DNA from: Mumia sp050632745
GTDB lineage: Bacteria > Actinomycetota > Actinomycetes > Propionibacteriales > Nocardioidaceae
DNA: 64,000 nt
Assembly: GCF_050632745.1 (NCBI RefSeq)
Contig: NZ_JBODSD010000001.1
Span: 806,001-870,000 of the forward strand
Reading direction: 5' to 3'
Below, piece after piece: positions 52,461 to 60,776 of the stretch. Positions within the stretch are counted from its first letter, which is position 1. The number at the start of each line of letters is the position of its first letter. The notes under the pieces were generated by a model. It did not search any database. It had not been told where the DNA came from and saw only the letters and a program-made list of their open reading frames with translations. The translations under genes and the position numbers were made by a program.

Positions 52461-53102
52461 ATGTCCATTCGCAAGCAGCTCGGCGGCCTGGCGGCCGTCG
52501 GTGCCCTGATCCTGGGGAGCCTCGTCGCCACGTCCGCCCCGGCGAGCGCGCAGCCGGTGACGCTGCCGATCACCGGCAACGCGACCGTGGCCAAGCAGGG
52601 CGCCACGCTCGAGATCCCCGAGGGCGCGAAGCTCTCCGGTGACTTCACCTTCGGACCGCCGATCTCCGTCGTCGGCGACGTCGACATCCCGACGATCGAG
52701 GCGCACATCCGGCTCCTCGGCATCCCGGGCCTCGGTGACACGACCTCGACCGTCAAGATGGTGCAGACCGCGCCGACCGCGGCCACCGTCGGCACCGACG
52801 GCGTCGTCAACGTCGACCTGACCTTCCGTCTCGACGTCCCGCGGGTCTCCTCCGACCTCCTGCCGTTCCTCAACATCGTCCGCAGCGGCTGCCGCACCGG
52901 CGAGATCAAGACCACGCTGCACTCGACGACTCCGTTCTCCCTCACCGAGCCGGTCACGCTCGCGGGCGAGTTCACCATCCCCAAGTTCGAGGGCTGCGGC
53001 TTCAAGATCGGTCCGACGAGCGGACGCGACCTCCTTCTCACGTCGCTGCTGTCCGGCAGCGGCAACACGATGACGCTCCAGGCTGGTCCGATCCAGTTCT
53101 GA
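52461..53102 (+). CDS. Unknown secreted protein
   Basis: 213-residue protein with a signal peptide (LGGLAAVGALILGSLVATSAPASA) and a mature part of alternating short hydrophobic strands, for example PVTLPITGNATVAKQGATLE, GDVDIPTIEAHI and VNVDLTFRLDVPRV. It looks like a beta-sandwich or lipocalin-like exported protein. Two Cys (RSGCRTG and EGCGF) may pair. GGGAGGGA precedes the ATG, and a strong promoter and a perfect terminator surround it, so it is probably an abundant monocistronic product. I do not recognise the family. Confidence 0.8.
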   Translation: MSIRKQLGGLAAVGALILGSLVATSAPASAQPVTLPITGNATVAKQGATLEIPEGAKLSGDFTFGPPISVVGDVDIPTIEAHIRLLGIPGLGDTTSTVKMVQTAPTAATVGTDGVVNVDLTFRLDVPRVSSDLLPFLNIVRSGCRTGEIKTTLHSTTPFSLTEPVTLAGEFTIPKFEGCGFKIGPTSGRDLLLTSLLSGSGNTMTLQAGPIQF

Positions 53103-53161
53103 GCGCCCCGAGCCGGGCACCGCGCGCGACACGCCCACGATCGCCGCGGTGCCCGTGAAGC

Positions 53162-53203
53162 CACTGGGTCCGGTGTCCGGGAGGGACGGCACCGGACCCA
53201 GTG
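53162..53203 (+). terminator. Hairpin terminator after the secreted protein gene
   Basis: Perfect 14-bp stem (53162-53175 with 53190-53203) and a 14-base loop, 60 bases after the stop. Confidence 0.8.
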
Positions 53204-53230
53204 TGCGTCCACGCCCCTCGGGGAGCCTTG

Positions 53231-53263
53231 CCTAAGGCCTGCGTGGCTGAGTCTTGCCTTAGG
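53231..53263. promoter_or_regulatory. Inverted repeat CCTAAGGC...GCCTTAGG before the DUF1540 gene
   Basis: Arms 53231-53238 and 53256-53263 are exact reverse complements with 17 bases between them. Each lies in a TTGCCT direct repeat 26 bases apart; the second TTGCCT is the likely -35. This looks like an operator for a metal or stress repressor, which is inference. Confidence 0.45.
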
Positions 53264-53278
53264 ACGGGACTCCCGACC

Positions 53279-53284
53279 TAGCCT
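53279..53284 (+). promoter_or_regulatory. -10 box TAGCCT for the DUF1540 gene
   Basis: TAGCCT about 30 bases before the ATG, with TTGCCT 19 bases upstream as possible -35. Confidence 0.45.
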
Positions 53285-53314
53285 GGGACCCAGGTCATCG
53301 ATCAGGGGGTACGC

Positions 53315-53614
53315 ATGAGTGTCATGGAGCTTCCCGAGGTCCACGAGTGCGCCGTCGCCGGCTGCTCGTACAACCACGAGCACGCCTGCCACGCGGGCGC
53401 GATCACGATCGCCGGCACGACGGACGACGCCGTCTGCGGCACGTTCATCGATCTGGGACCGAGCGGCGGTCTCGCCACGATGGTGGCGAGGGTCGGAGCG
53501 TGCCACCGTACTGACTGTGTCCACAACGCAGAGCTCGAGTGCACCGCCGACGCGATCCGGGTGGGTCCTGGCAAGGACAAGGCGGACTGCCTCACCTACC
53601 AGATGCGGGTCTGA
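53315..53614 (+). CDS. DUF1540 Cys-rich protein (two copies of the motif)
   Basis: 99-residue Cys- and His-rich protein. Two similar modules are visible: HECAVAGCSYNHEHACHAG... C and GACHRTDCVHNAELECTADAI... C. Each has the C-x3-C/C-x3-C-x(6-7)-C plan of DUF1540, thought to bind a metal. Function is unknown. The upstream inverted repeat over the -35 suggests tight control, perhaps by metal. An ATG three codons into the frame is a possible alternative start. Confidence 0.85.
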   Translation: MSVMELPEVHECAVAGCSYNHEHACHAGAITIAGTTDDAVCGTFIDLGPSGGLATMVARVGACHRTDCVHNAELECTADAIRVGPGKDKADCLTYQMRV

Positions 53615-53665
53615 CCGCGACACCTGCGCGACCACCGCGTCGCTCCTGACGGTCCGGGGTCGGCG

Positions 53666-54691
53666 ATGAGCCTTCCTGACGCCGGACCCTCCGCTGCACT
53701 GCGCGAGATCGCGTACCTCCTCGAACGCGCGCGGTCCGAGCCGCGGCGGCCGATGGCCTACCGCAAGGCCGCGGACGTCTACGACGCCCTCGACGACGAC
53801 CACCGCGCGCGGCTGGCGAAGCGTGACACCTGGACCGAGCTCAGCGGGATCGGGCCCAAGACCGCGACCGTGATCGCCCAGGCGTCAGCCGGGCGCGTCC
53901 CCGACAAGCTGGCGCAGCTGCGAGCAGAGGACCAACCGGTGCCGGGCGACGACACCGCGCTGCGGGCGGCCCTGCGGGGCGACCTTCACACCCACTCCAC
54001 CTGGTCCGACGGCGGGGCGTCGATCGAGGAGATGATGCGGACGGCCGCCCGCCTCGGCCACGAGTACTGCGCGCTCACCGACCACTCGCCACGCCTGACC
54101 GTCGCGCGTGGGCTCTCACCCGAGCGCCTGCGCGAGCAGCTCGAGGTGGTCGAACGCCTCAACGAGGAGCTCACACCGTTCCGGGTCCTCACCGGCATCG
54201 AGGTCGACATCCTCGACGACGGCAGCCTCGACCAGGAGCCCGAGCTGCTCGAGCGCCTCGACGTGGTCGTCGCGAGCGTGCACTCGCGGCTGAAGGACGA
54301 CTCCGACACGATGACGCGCCGCATGGTGGCAGCAGTGGCCAACCCGCACACGGACGTGCTGGGCCACGTCACCGGACGCCTCGTGGAGGGCTCCAGGGGA
54401 GTGCGCCCGGAGTCGTCGTTCGACGCCGAGATGGTCTTCGAGGCGTGCAGGCAGTTCGACACGGCGCTGGAGATCAACAGCCGACCCGAGCGTCGCGACC
54501 CTCCCTCGCGGCTGCTCGACGTCGCGGTGGAGCGCGGGTGCCTGTTCTCGATCGACACCGACGCGCACGCGCCCGGTCAGCTGTCGTGGCAGGGCCTCGC
54601 CTGCGTACGTGCGGAGGCCGCAGGGATCACCGCGGACCGGGTGGTCGACACGTGGCCCCTGGACGAGCTGCTCGCCTGGACCGCGCGCTGA
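53666..54691 (+). CDS. HhH-PHP domain protein (stand-alone PolX C-terminal half-like)
   Basis: 341-residue metal-dependent phosphoesterase. The N-terminal helical part resembles the PolX lyase region (EIAYLLERARSEPRRPMAYRKAADV) with a helix-hairpin-helix LSGIGPKTATVIAQA near 60. The PHP domain starts with GDLHTHSTWSDG near 106, followed by CALTDHSPRL, GIEVDILDDGSLD, VVASVHS, ALEINSRPER and SIDTDAHAPGQL, which together give the trinuclear metal site. There is no polymerase X palm domain. It may process DNA ends or small phosphates such as histidinol phosphate; the HhH favours DNA. Confidence 0.88.
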   Translation: MSLPDAGPSAALREIAYLLERARSEPRRPMAYRKAADVYDALDDDHRARLAKRDTWTELSGIGPKTATVIAQASAGRVPDKLAQLRAEDQPVPGDDTALRAALRGDLHTHSTWSDGGASIEEMMRTAARLGHEYCALTDHSPRLTVARGLSPERLREQLEVVERLNEELTPFRVLTGIEVDILDDGSLDQEPELLERLDVVVASVHSRLKDDSDTMTRRMVAAVANPHTDVLGHVTGRLVEGSRGVRPESSFDAEMVFEACRQFDTALEINSRPERRDPPSRLLDVAVERGCLFSIDTDAHAPGQLSWQGLACVRAEAAGITADRVVDTWPLDELLAWTAR

Positions 54692-54694
54692 GCG

Positions 54695-56308
54695 TCAGAG
54701 CAGGACGCCAGGGTTGAGGATTCCCGCCGGGTCGAGCGTGCGCTTGGCCGCGGCCAGCGCGGCGGCGTACGGGTCGGGGCGCTGCTGGTCGTACCAGTGT
54801 CGGTGGTCGCGGCCGACCGCGTGGTGGTGCGTGATCGTGCCGCCGTGGCCGGCGATCGCCTCCGATACCGCCGCCTTGACCTCGTCCCACTGGCCGACGA
54901 GCCCGTCCCAGCGGCCCGCGGCGTACACGCCGTAGTACGGGGCCGGCCCGTCCGGGTAGACGTGGGTGAAGCGGCAGGTGACCACTCCGACGCCGCAGAC
55001 CTCCTGGATCGCCGACGTCGCCGCCGCGGTGATCGCCGCGTGCAGCGCGGGGAAGCGGTCCCAGGTCGTCGCGGTCTCGAACGTCTCCGCGATCACCGAC
55101 CGCTGGGCGAGGGCGTCGCGCTGGTACGGCATGCGGAGGAAGGACGAGCGCCACGTCGCGGTCGACGCGTCCCTCGTGGTCGAGGCACCGCCGGCGGCCG
55201 CCCCGGCCCTCGGCTCCTCGGCGAGCGTCCCGCCGTGGTCCCGGCAGATCGCGACGGCGCGCTCCAACGGCGCGTCGACGGGGTGGTCGGCGGACTCGAA
55301 CCCGAGGACGAGCACACCGCCGCCCACGGAGGCGCCCGCGTTGAGGAACGCCTCGGCCGGGTCCAGGAGGCGGCAGTTCGACGGGTGGAGCCCGGACTGC
55401 GCCACCAGCCGCGTCGCCTCGACGGCGGCGTCCCAGTCCCCGAAGTGCACCGACGCGCCCGCCCGCCAGCGCGGCCGGTCCTGCAGGCGCATCCAGGCCT
55501 CGGTGATGACGCCGAGTGTGCCCTCGGAGCCGAGGAACATGCGGTCGGGCGACGGCCCCGCCCCGGATCCGGGAAGGCGCCGTGACTCGCCCACGCCGTA
55601 CGGCGAGACGACCCGCAGCGACTCGGTCAGGTCGTCGATGTGGGTGTGGAGCGTCGCGAAGTGGCCGCCGGCCCGCGTGGCGAGCCACCCGCCGAGCGTC
55701 GAGAACGCGAACGACTGAGGGAAGTGGCGCAGCGTGAGGTCGTACGGGCGCAGCTGCTCCTCGAGGTGCGGTCCGAGCACGCCGGCCTGGATCCGCGCAG
55801 CGCGGCTGGTCCGGTCCACCTCGAGCACCTGGTCCATGGCCGTGACGTCGAGCGAGACCGCACCGGCGTACGCGCCCTCGAGGCGCGGCTCGACCCCGCC
55901 GACGACCGAGCTGCCGCCGCCGTACGGGACGACAGCGACGCCCGCGCTCGAGCACCAGTCGAGGACGTCGACGACGTCGCGCTCGGTCCGTGGGCGGACG
56001 ACGACGTCCGGGGCGTTCTCCAGCTCCCCGCGCAGGTTGCGCACGACGTCGCGGAACGCCTTGCCGTGGGTGTGCGCCGCCCGGTCGAGGGGGTCGGTCG
56101 AGCACAGCTCGGCGAGCGACGCGGGAGGCTCGACGCGGCGGCGGGGGAGGAGGTCGTCGGTGGGCGTCGGCGGCGCGTGGGCGGTGAGGTCCTGGTCGGG
56201 CAGGAGCGCCGCTGTACGGCGTACGAGGGCGTCGGTCTCCGCCGGGTCGAGCGCCTCCTCGAGCGTTCCCCAACCCCACCATGACCGCGTCGCGCCGTTG
56301 CCCGCCAT
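54695..56308 (-). CDS. AGPS-like FAD-binding oxidase (VAO/PCMH family)
   Basis: 537-residue flavoprotein similar in layout to alkyldihydroxyacetonephosphate synthase, which exchanges an acyl for an alkyl group in ether lipid synthesis; bacterial homologues mostly lack a proven substrate. After a helical N-terminus come PDVVVRPRTERDVVDVLDW, PYGGGSSVVGG, the FAFSTLGGWLATRAGGHFA FAD-contact stretch and GSEGTLGVITEAWMRL. Near the C-terminus THHHAVGRDHRHWY carries the three-His motif of AGPS. It ends TLDPAGILNPGVLL. ATG 56308 is chosen because the shared N-terminal WWGWG sequence follows directly; the frame extends to 56632 without homology. Minus-strand neighbour of a plus-strand PHP gene, 3 bases apart. 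Confidence 0.88.
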   Translation of the reverse strand: MAGNGATRSWWGWGTLEEALDPAETDALVRRTAALLPDQDLTAHAPPTPTDDLLPRRRVEPPASLAELCSTDPLDRAAHTHGKAFRDVVRNLRGELENAPDVVVRPRTERDVVDVLDWCSSAGVAVVPYGGGSSVVGGVEPRLEGAYAGAVSLDVTAMDQVLEVDRTSRAARIQAGVLGPHLEEQLRPYDLTLRHFPQSFAFSTLGGWLATRAGGHFATLHTHIDDLTESLRVVSPYGVGESRRLPGSGAGPSPDRMFLGSEGTLGVITEAWMRLQDRPRWRAGASVHFGDWDAAVEATRLVAQSGLHPSNCRLLDPAEAFLNAGASVGGGVLVLGFESADHPVDAPLERAVAICRDHGGTLAEEPRAGAAAGGASTTRDASTATWRSSFLRMPYQRDALAQRSVIAETFETATTWDRFPALHAAITAAATSAIQEVCGVGVVTCRFTHVYPDGPAPYYGVYAAGRWDGLVGQWDEVKAAVSEAIAGHGGTITHHHAVGRDHRHWYDQQRPDPYAAALAAAKRTLDPAGILNPGVLL

Positions 56309-56365
56309 GGCGCGGGACTCTACTCCACGGCCGTGCGACGCCGTGACGTCGTCGGTGGCCCGGCG

Positions 56366-56371
56366 TAGCGT
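56366..56371 (+). promoter_or_regulatory. -10 box TAGCGT for the DUF2277 gene (leaderless)
   Basis: TAGCGT ends 7 bases before the ATG, predicting a leaderless transcript. Confidence 0.5.
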
Positions 56372-56378
56372 GGTCGCC

Positions 56379-56657
56379 ATGTGCCGCAACATCCGTACGC
56401 TCCACAACTTCGAGCCGCACGCGACCGACGACGAGATCGAGGCCGCGGCCCTGCAGTACGTGCGCAAGGTCAGCGGGATGAACAAGCCGTCCAAGGCCAA
56501 CGCCGAGGCGTTCGACCGTGCCGTCCACGAGATCGCGCACATCACGCAGCACCTCCTCGGCGACCTCGTGACGCAGGCCCCTCCCAAGGACCGTGAGGTC
56601 GAGGCGGAGAAGGCCCGGGCGCGGGCGGCCAAGCGCTACGCGTCGATGGCGAGCTAG
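56379..56657 (+). CDS. DUF2277 protein
   Basis: 92-residue protein of a small conserved family of unknown function. The whole family pattern is here: MCRNIRTLHNFEPHATDDEI, then ALQYVRKVSGMNKPSKANAEAF and IAHITQHLLGDLVTQ. Highly charged at the C-terminus. Its stop lies in a CTAG that also holds the stop of the convergent hydrolase. Confidence 0.92.
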   Translation: MCRNIRTLHNFEPHATDDEIEAAALQYVRKVSGMNKPSKANAEAFDRAVHEIAHITQHLLGDLVTQAPPKDREVEAEKARARAAKRYASMAS

Positions 56658-57736
56658 GACATCTGCTCCTGCAGGAACCGCACGGTGCGGCGCATCGACG
56701 CCGGCCACTGCGGCCCGAAGGCGTGCCCCTCACCCTCGTACGTCACCAGCCGGACGTCCTTCCCGGCGCGTTCGAAGGCCGCGGCCGTGCGCTCCGACCA
56801 TCGGGGCGGGCAGGTGTCGTCGGCGGTGCCGTGCAGCATGAGCAGCGGCTCGGTGACGCGGTCCACGTACGTCCGCGGTGACACCTGCTGCCAGAAGGTC
56901 GGGTTGTCCTCGGGCGAGCCGTGCGCACGGACGATGGCGCGGGCCACCTCGGGCCTCTCGGCCGCGGTCCAGCGCTCGTAGTTGTCGACGGTGTCGCTGC
57001 TGACCGAGGCGAACACGACGGCGGCGTCGACGAGGCCGGGCTGCGTGACGAGGACGTTCTGGACCACGCCGCCGCCCATCGAGCGGCCGACGAGCCCGAC
57101 GCGGTCACCGTCGAGGCGCGGGTCGCCCGAGCGGCGTACGGCGAGCACCGCGTTGATCACGTCCTCGGTGTAGCCCAGCCGCAGGTCGCGCTCGGCGTCC
57201 GGGTCGTCGTCGGATCCCGCGTGGTTGCGGTAGTCGACGTGCAGGACCGCGTAGCCCTCGCGCGCGAGGTAGTCCTGCTCGCGCATCATGCCGCGGCCCG
57301 AGGTGTAGATCGCCGGATCGATGTAGCCGTGCGCGAGGATCAGGACCGGGAACGGGCCCCGCCCGCGCGGGATGTTGAGGACGCCGGAGATGCGCAGGTC
57401 GCCGCTGCGGTAGGTGACGGCGTGGCGCACGTACGCGTCGGTGCGGGCCAGCTTCTCGCGCAGGCGCAGGGCGCGTCCGTCGTACTCGGTGGCCATCAGG
57501 GTCGGCAGCGAGACGGGGCTCGCGGCGGTAGGGAGCGGGGTGGGGGCCGGCGTCGTGGGTGTGGTCGGGCTGGCGGGGGACGGCGAAGGTGAGGGATCGG
57601 CCGTCGTGGGCGACGTCTTGCTCGCGGTCCCGGCCGATGGCTGAGCGGCGTCGTCCTCCGTACGGTCGCCGGTGCACGCCGCGGTCGACAGGAGGGCGAG
57701 CGCGGCCACCCCCGTCCGTACCTGCATGATCCGCAT
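56654..57736 (-). CDS. Secreted lipoprotein alpha/beta hydrolase (S9-like peptidase/esterase)
   Basis: 360-residue exported hydrolase. The lipobox STAAC is near residue 21, followed by a Pro/Ser/Thr-rich linker to about 75. The catalytic domain has FPVLILAHGYID, the nucleophile elbow VGLVGRSMGGGVV, HGTADDTCPPRW with the Asp, and EGEGHAFGP with the His. It resembles acyl-aminoacyl-peptidase-type S9 enzymes and DLH-type esterases. Either of two ATGs three codons apart could be the start. Neighbouring hydrolase gene is divergent. Confidence 0.88.
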   Translation of the reverse strand: MRIMQVRTGVAALALLSTAACTGDRTEDDAAQPSAGTASKTSPTTADPSPSPSPASPTTPTTPAPTPLPTAASPVSLPTLMATEYDGRALRLREKLARTDAYVRHAVTYRSGDLRISGVLNIPRGRGPFPVLILAHGYIDPAIYTSGRGMMREQDYLAREGYAVLHVDYRNHAGSDDDPDAERDLRLGYTEDVINAVLAVRRSGDPRLDGDRVGLVGRSMGGGVVQNVLVTQPGLVDAAVVFASVSSDTVDNYERWTAAERPEVARAIVRAHGSPEDNPTFWQQVSPRTYVDRVTEPLLMLHGTADDTCPPRWSERTAAAFERAGKDVRLVTYEGEGHAFGPQWPASMRRTVRFLQEQMS

Positions 57737-57794
57737 GGATCGAGTCTGCCCCGTGCAAGGCTGGAGGGGAATCGACCAGCCGAGGTGAGCTGCG

Positions 57795-58616
57795 ATGGCA
57801 GAGATCGAGCTCCAGGGACTACGGATCGCCTACGAGCGGGTCGGCAGCGGGCCTCCGGTCGTGCTCGTCCACGGATTCGTGGGCGACGGTCGCTCGACCT
57901 GGGGTCGGCAGATCGACGCCCTCAGCGACGACTACACCGTGCTGGCCTGGGACGCGCCCGGCGCCGGACGGTCGTCGGACCCGCCGGACTGGTTCCGGAT
58001 CTCCGACTACGCCGACTGCCTGGCCGGCCTGCTCCGCGAGCTGGGCGTCGAGCGGGCCCACCTGGCCGGGCTCTCGTTCGGCGGGACGCTCGTGCTCGCG
58101 ACCTTCCAGCGCCACCGGCACCTCGCGCGGTCGCTCGGGCTCGTGAACGCGTACGCGGGATGGGCCGGGTCGCTGGGACGCGACGAGGCTCGAGCACGGC
58201 TCCAGGCGTGCCTCCGTGCCGCGGACCTCCCGCCGGACGGCTTCGCCGCCGCGTTGATGCCGTCGATGTTCTCGGCCTCGGCTCCCGAGGCAGCCGTGGC
58301 CGGCTTCGGGGCGAGCGTGCGGGAGTTCAGTCCCGCAGGGTTCCGGGCGATGTCGCGCGCGTCGGCGGAGGCGGACCTCCGCGACGTGCTGCCGGAGGTC
58401 GACGTCCCCACGCTGATCGTCCACGGGGACCAGGACGTCCGCGCGCCGCGGGCCGTCGCGGCGGCCCTCCACGCCCGGATCCCCGGCTCGCGGCTCGCCG
58501 TGCTGCCCGGCGTCGGCCACATGAGCACGGTCGAGGCCCCGGACGCCGTCACCCGCGAGCTCCGGATCTTCTTCCGGAGTGCGGACGAGCGTGGCGGCCG
58601 GGGCCTCGATCGTTAG
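57795..58616 (+). CDS. Cytoplasmic alpha/beta hydrolase
   Basis: 273-residue hydrolase of the HLD/epoxide-hydrolase/esterase-like group. Oxyanion VVLVHGFVGDGRSTW, VLAWDAPGAGRSS, nucleophile elbow LAGLSFGGTLVLA near 91, Asp in LIVHGDQDVRAP and His in LPGVGHMSTVEAP. No signal peptide. Substrate unknown. Ends with TAG, one of the few non-TGA stops here. Confidence 0.88.
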   Translation: MAEIELQGLRIAYERVGSGPPVVLVHGFVGDGRSTWGRQIDALSDDYTVLAWDAPGAGRSSDPPDWFRISDYADCLAGLLRELGVERAHLAGLSFGGTLVLATFQRHRHLARSLGLVNAYAGWAGSLGRDEARARLQACLRAADLPPDGFAAALMPSMFSASAPEAAVAGFGASVREFSPAGFRAMSRASAEADLRDVLPEVDVPTLIVHGDQDVRAPRAVAAALHARIPGSRLAVLPGVGHMSTVEAPDAVTRELRIFFRSADERGGRGLDR

Positions 58617-58629
58617 GGCCGGTGTCGCG

Positions 58630-59265
58630 TCAGCTGGTGGCGAACGCGACGCCGGTGGAGTGGTTCGGGCAGTAGCCGAACGGGTTCTTGACGAGGTACT
58701 GCTGGTGGTAGTCCTCCGCGTACCAGTAGTCCCCCAGCGGAGCGATCGTCGTGGTGATCTCGCCGTAGCCGGAGGCGGTCATCCGCTTCTGGTACGCCGC
58801 GCGGGACGCCTCCGCCAGCTCCTGCTGCTCGGGCGTCGTGGTGTAGATGACGGAGCGGTACTGGGTGCCGCGGTCGTTGCCCTGGCGCATGCCCTGCGTC
58901 GGGTCGTGGTTCTCCCAGAACACCTTGAGCAGGTCCTGGAAGGACACCTTCTCCGGGTCGTAGATCACGCGGACGACCTCGGCGTGGCCGGTGCGGCCGG
59001 TGCAGACCTCCTCGTACGTCGGGTTCTGGGTGAAGCCGCCGGCGTAGCCGACTGACGTCGACCAGACGCCCGGCACGTTCCAGAAGGTCTGCTCCTCGCC
59101 CCAGAAGCAGCCGAGGCCGAAGACGGCGACCTCGTAGCCCTCCGGCGGGTCCGTCATGATCGGCGTGCCGAGCACGAGGTGCTTGTCGCCGACCGCGAAC
59201 GGGCGCGTCTCCCGGCCGGGAAGGGCCTGGTCGGGAGAGATGAGGTGAGTCTTGAACGAGAACAT
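58630..59265 (-). CDS. msrA: Peptide-methionine (S)-S-oxide reductase MsrA
   Basis: 211-residue repair enzyme that reduces methionine S-sulfoxide in proteins with thioredoxin. The catalytic motif GLGCFWGEEQTFWN is near 51, followed by VSVGYAGG-type STSVGYAGGFTQNPTYEEVC, GHAEVVRVIYDP and FWENHDPTQGMRQGNDRGTQYRS split over the substrate groove. The C-terminus NPFGYCPNHSTG has the resolving Cys. The actinobacterial N-terminal extension is present. GAGGAGG precedes the ATG. Confidence 0.97.
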   Translation of the reverse strand: MFSFKTHLISPDQALPGRETRPFAVGDKHLVLGTPIMTDPPEGYEVAVFGLGCFWGEEQTFWNVPGVWSTSVGYAGGFTQNPTYEEVCTGRTGHAEVVRVIYDPEKVSFQDLLKVFWENHDPTQGMRQGNDRGTQYRSVIYTTTPEQQELAEASRAAYQKRMTASGYGEITTTIAPLGDYWYAEDYHQQYLVKNPFGYCPNHSTGVAFATS

Positions 59266-59387
59266 CTAGGTTCCTCCTCGGGTCCACCACGTACAACCAT
59301 GGCACCCCTTCGGCTGTTCCCGGCGAGGGCGGCTGCGAGACCTGCGCACGGCGGCGGCTGTCAGTCACGTACGGAACAATCGAACGC

Positions 59388-60741
59388 ATGAGCGAGGGAT
59401 TTGCCGAGCGGCTGATCGCCGACCTGCGAGCGCGGGTCGACGGTGCGCTGCAGTCTGCCGAGGAGCGGATCGCCCGGCTCGACGACCGCGACGTCGCGAT
59501 GGGGGCAGCGGCCGTCGAGGTGGTGGCGGTCACGGAGACCGTGGTCCGGATGGCGCAGGGCACCCAGATCGACGCCGTCGCCGAGCTTCTCGTGCGACGT
59601 CGTGAGGTCGCAGGCCCGTCCGCGGACGAGCGCGAGCTGTGCCGGTCGATGTTCGCGGAGATCGGGATGGCGCGCCAGGCCTCCTCGACGGCGGGCGAGA
59701 CGACGTACCGGCTGGCGCGCGACCTCGAGGACCATCCCCAGGCCCGGGAGCTGCTCCGGGACGGGCTCGTCAACCAGTCGGTCGTCGCGGCCGTGTGCCG
59801 GGAGACGGTCTACCTGGATCCGGCAGGACGGGCGGAGGTCGACGCGGAGCTGGCGCCGCTGCTCGCCCAGCTCGGGCCGCGGCGCGCGGGCGCGGCGGCT
59901 CGTCGGCTGGTCGTGGAGCGCGAGCCGCACGCGGCGTTCGAGCGGACGGTGCGGGCGCGCGAGGAGCGGCACGTGCACCTGCGGCGCGAGCTCGACGCGA
60001 TGGCGACGCTGTCGATCTACGCCCCGGCGGCGCAGCTCGTGCCGGTGTGGGAGCGCCTCGACGCCGAGGCTTCCGCTCGACGTTCCGACGGAGATCCCCG
60101 CACGATCGCCCAGATCGTCGCCGACCTCGCCGTCGAGTCGCTCGCCGGGGCGGCGGTGACGCCCGACGGCTCGCTCGCGGTCGACGTCGAGGTCGGGGTG
60201 CTCATGCGGCCGGAGACGCTGTTCGGTGCGGACGACAGTTCGGCGGTGCTGCAGGGCTACGGGCCTGTCCCCGGCGAGCTGGCGCGTCAGCTGGCCGCAG
60301 GTGGGAGGGGCTGGCTGAGGCGGTTCTTCACCCGGCCGGACGGGCACCAGCTCGCGTCGGTCGACCCGCGGCGGCGTCGGTTCCCCGCCGGGATCGCCCG
60401 GCTCGTCCGGGCGGCCGACGAGCTCTGCGGTCGTCCCTGGTGCGAGTGCCGGGTCCGCGAGATCGACCACACCATCCCGTACGCCCGGGGAGGCGGGACG
60501 ACGCTCGAGAACGCCGGCGGGGTCTGCCGCTCGACCAACCTCCTCAAGGAGACCCGGGGCTGGCGGGTGGATCAGGACCTCGCCGGGGTGCGGACGTGGA
60601 CCACGCCGACCGGCCACCGCTACGCGACGCCGGACGTTGCAGGAGCGACGGGCCCACCCGCCGACGGTCGGGGGGGCGGCGCGGGAGTGGTCGCTGATGG
60701 AGGACCGGTTGAGACATCTCGTCACGGTGTCCGGGGACTGA
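59388..60741 (+). CDS. DUF222/HNH endonuclease family protein (13E12-like), probable frameshift near the 3' end
   Basis: About 450-residue protein of the mobile-like actinobacterial DUF222-HNH family. The helical DUF222 part covers 1-330 (MAQGTQIDAVAELLVRRR, TTYRLARDL, DGLVNQSVVAAV). The HNH nuclease follows: CGRPWCECRVREIDHTIPYA, then GGTTLENAGGVCRSTNLLKE near 360-390. After YATPDVAGATG the first frame continues open for 1.1 kb antisense to the next gene, which is implausible. One base less in CCC at 60653-60655 moves into HPPTVGGAAREWSLMEDRL and a stop at 60741, a much more protein-like end. So the gene carries a one-base insertion, or the assembly does. Function of the family is unclear. 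Confidence 0.75.
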
Positions 60742-60776
60742 CCGCTCGCGACCGCCACGGCTCCGGCCTGCGCGGG

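Noticed and set aside
59360..59392. LexA-like half-site CGAAC at the start of the DUF222/HNH gene
   Set aside because: Only one half-site is visible and no inverted partner at the right spacing.
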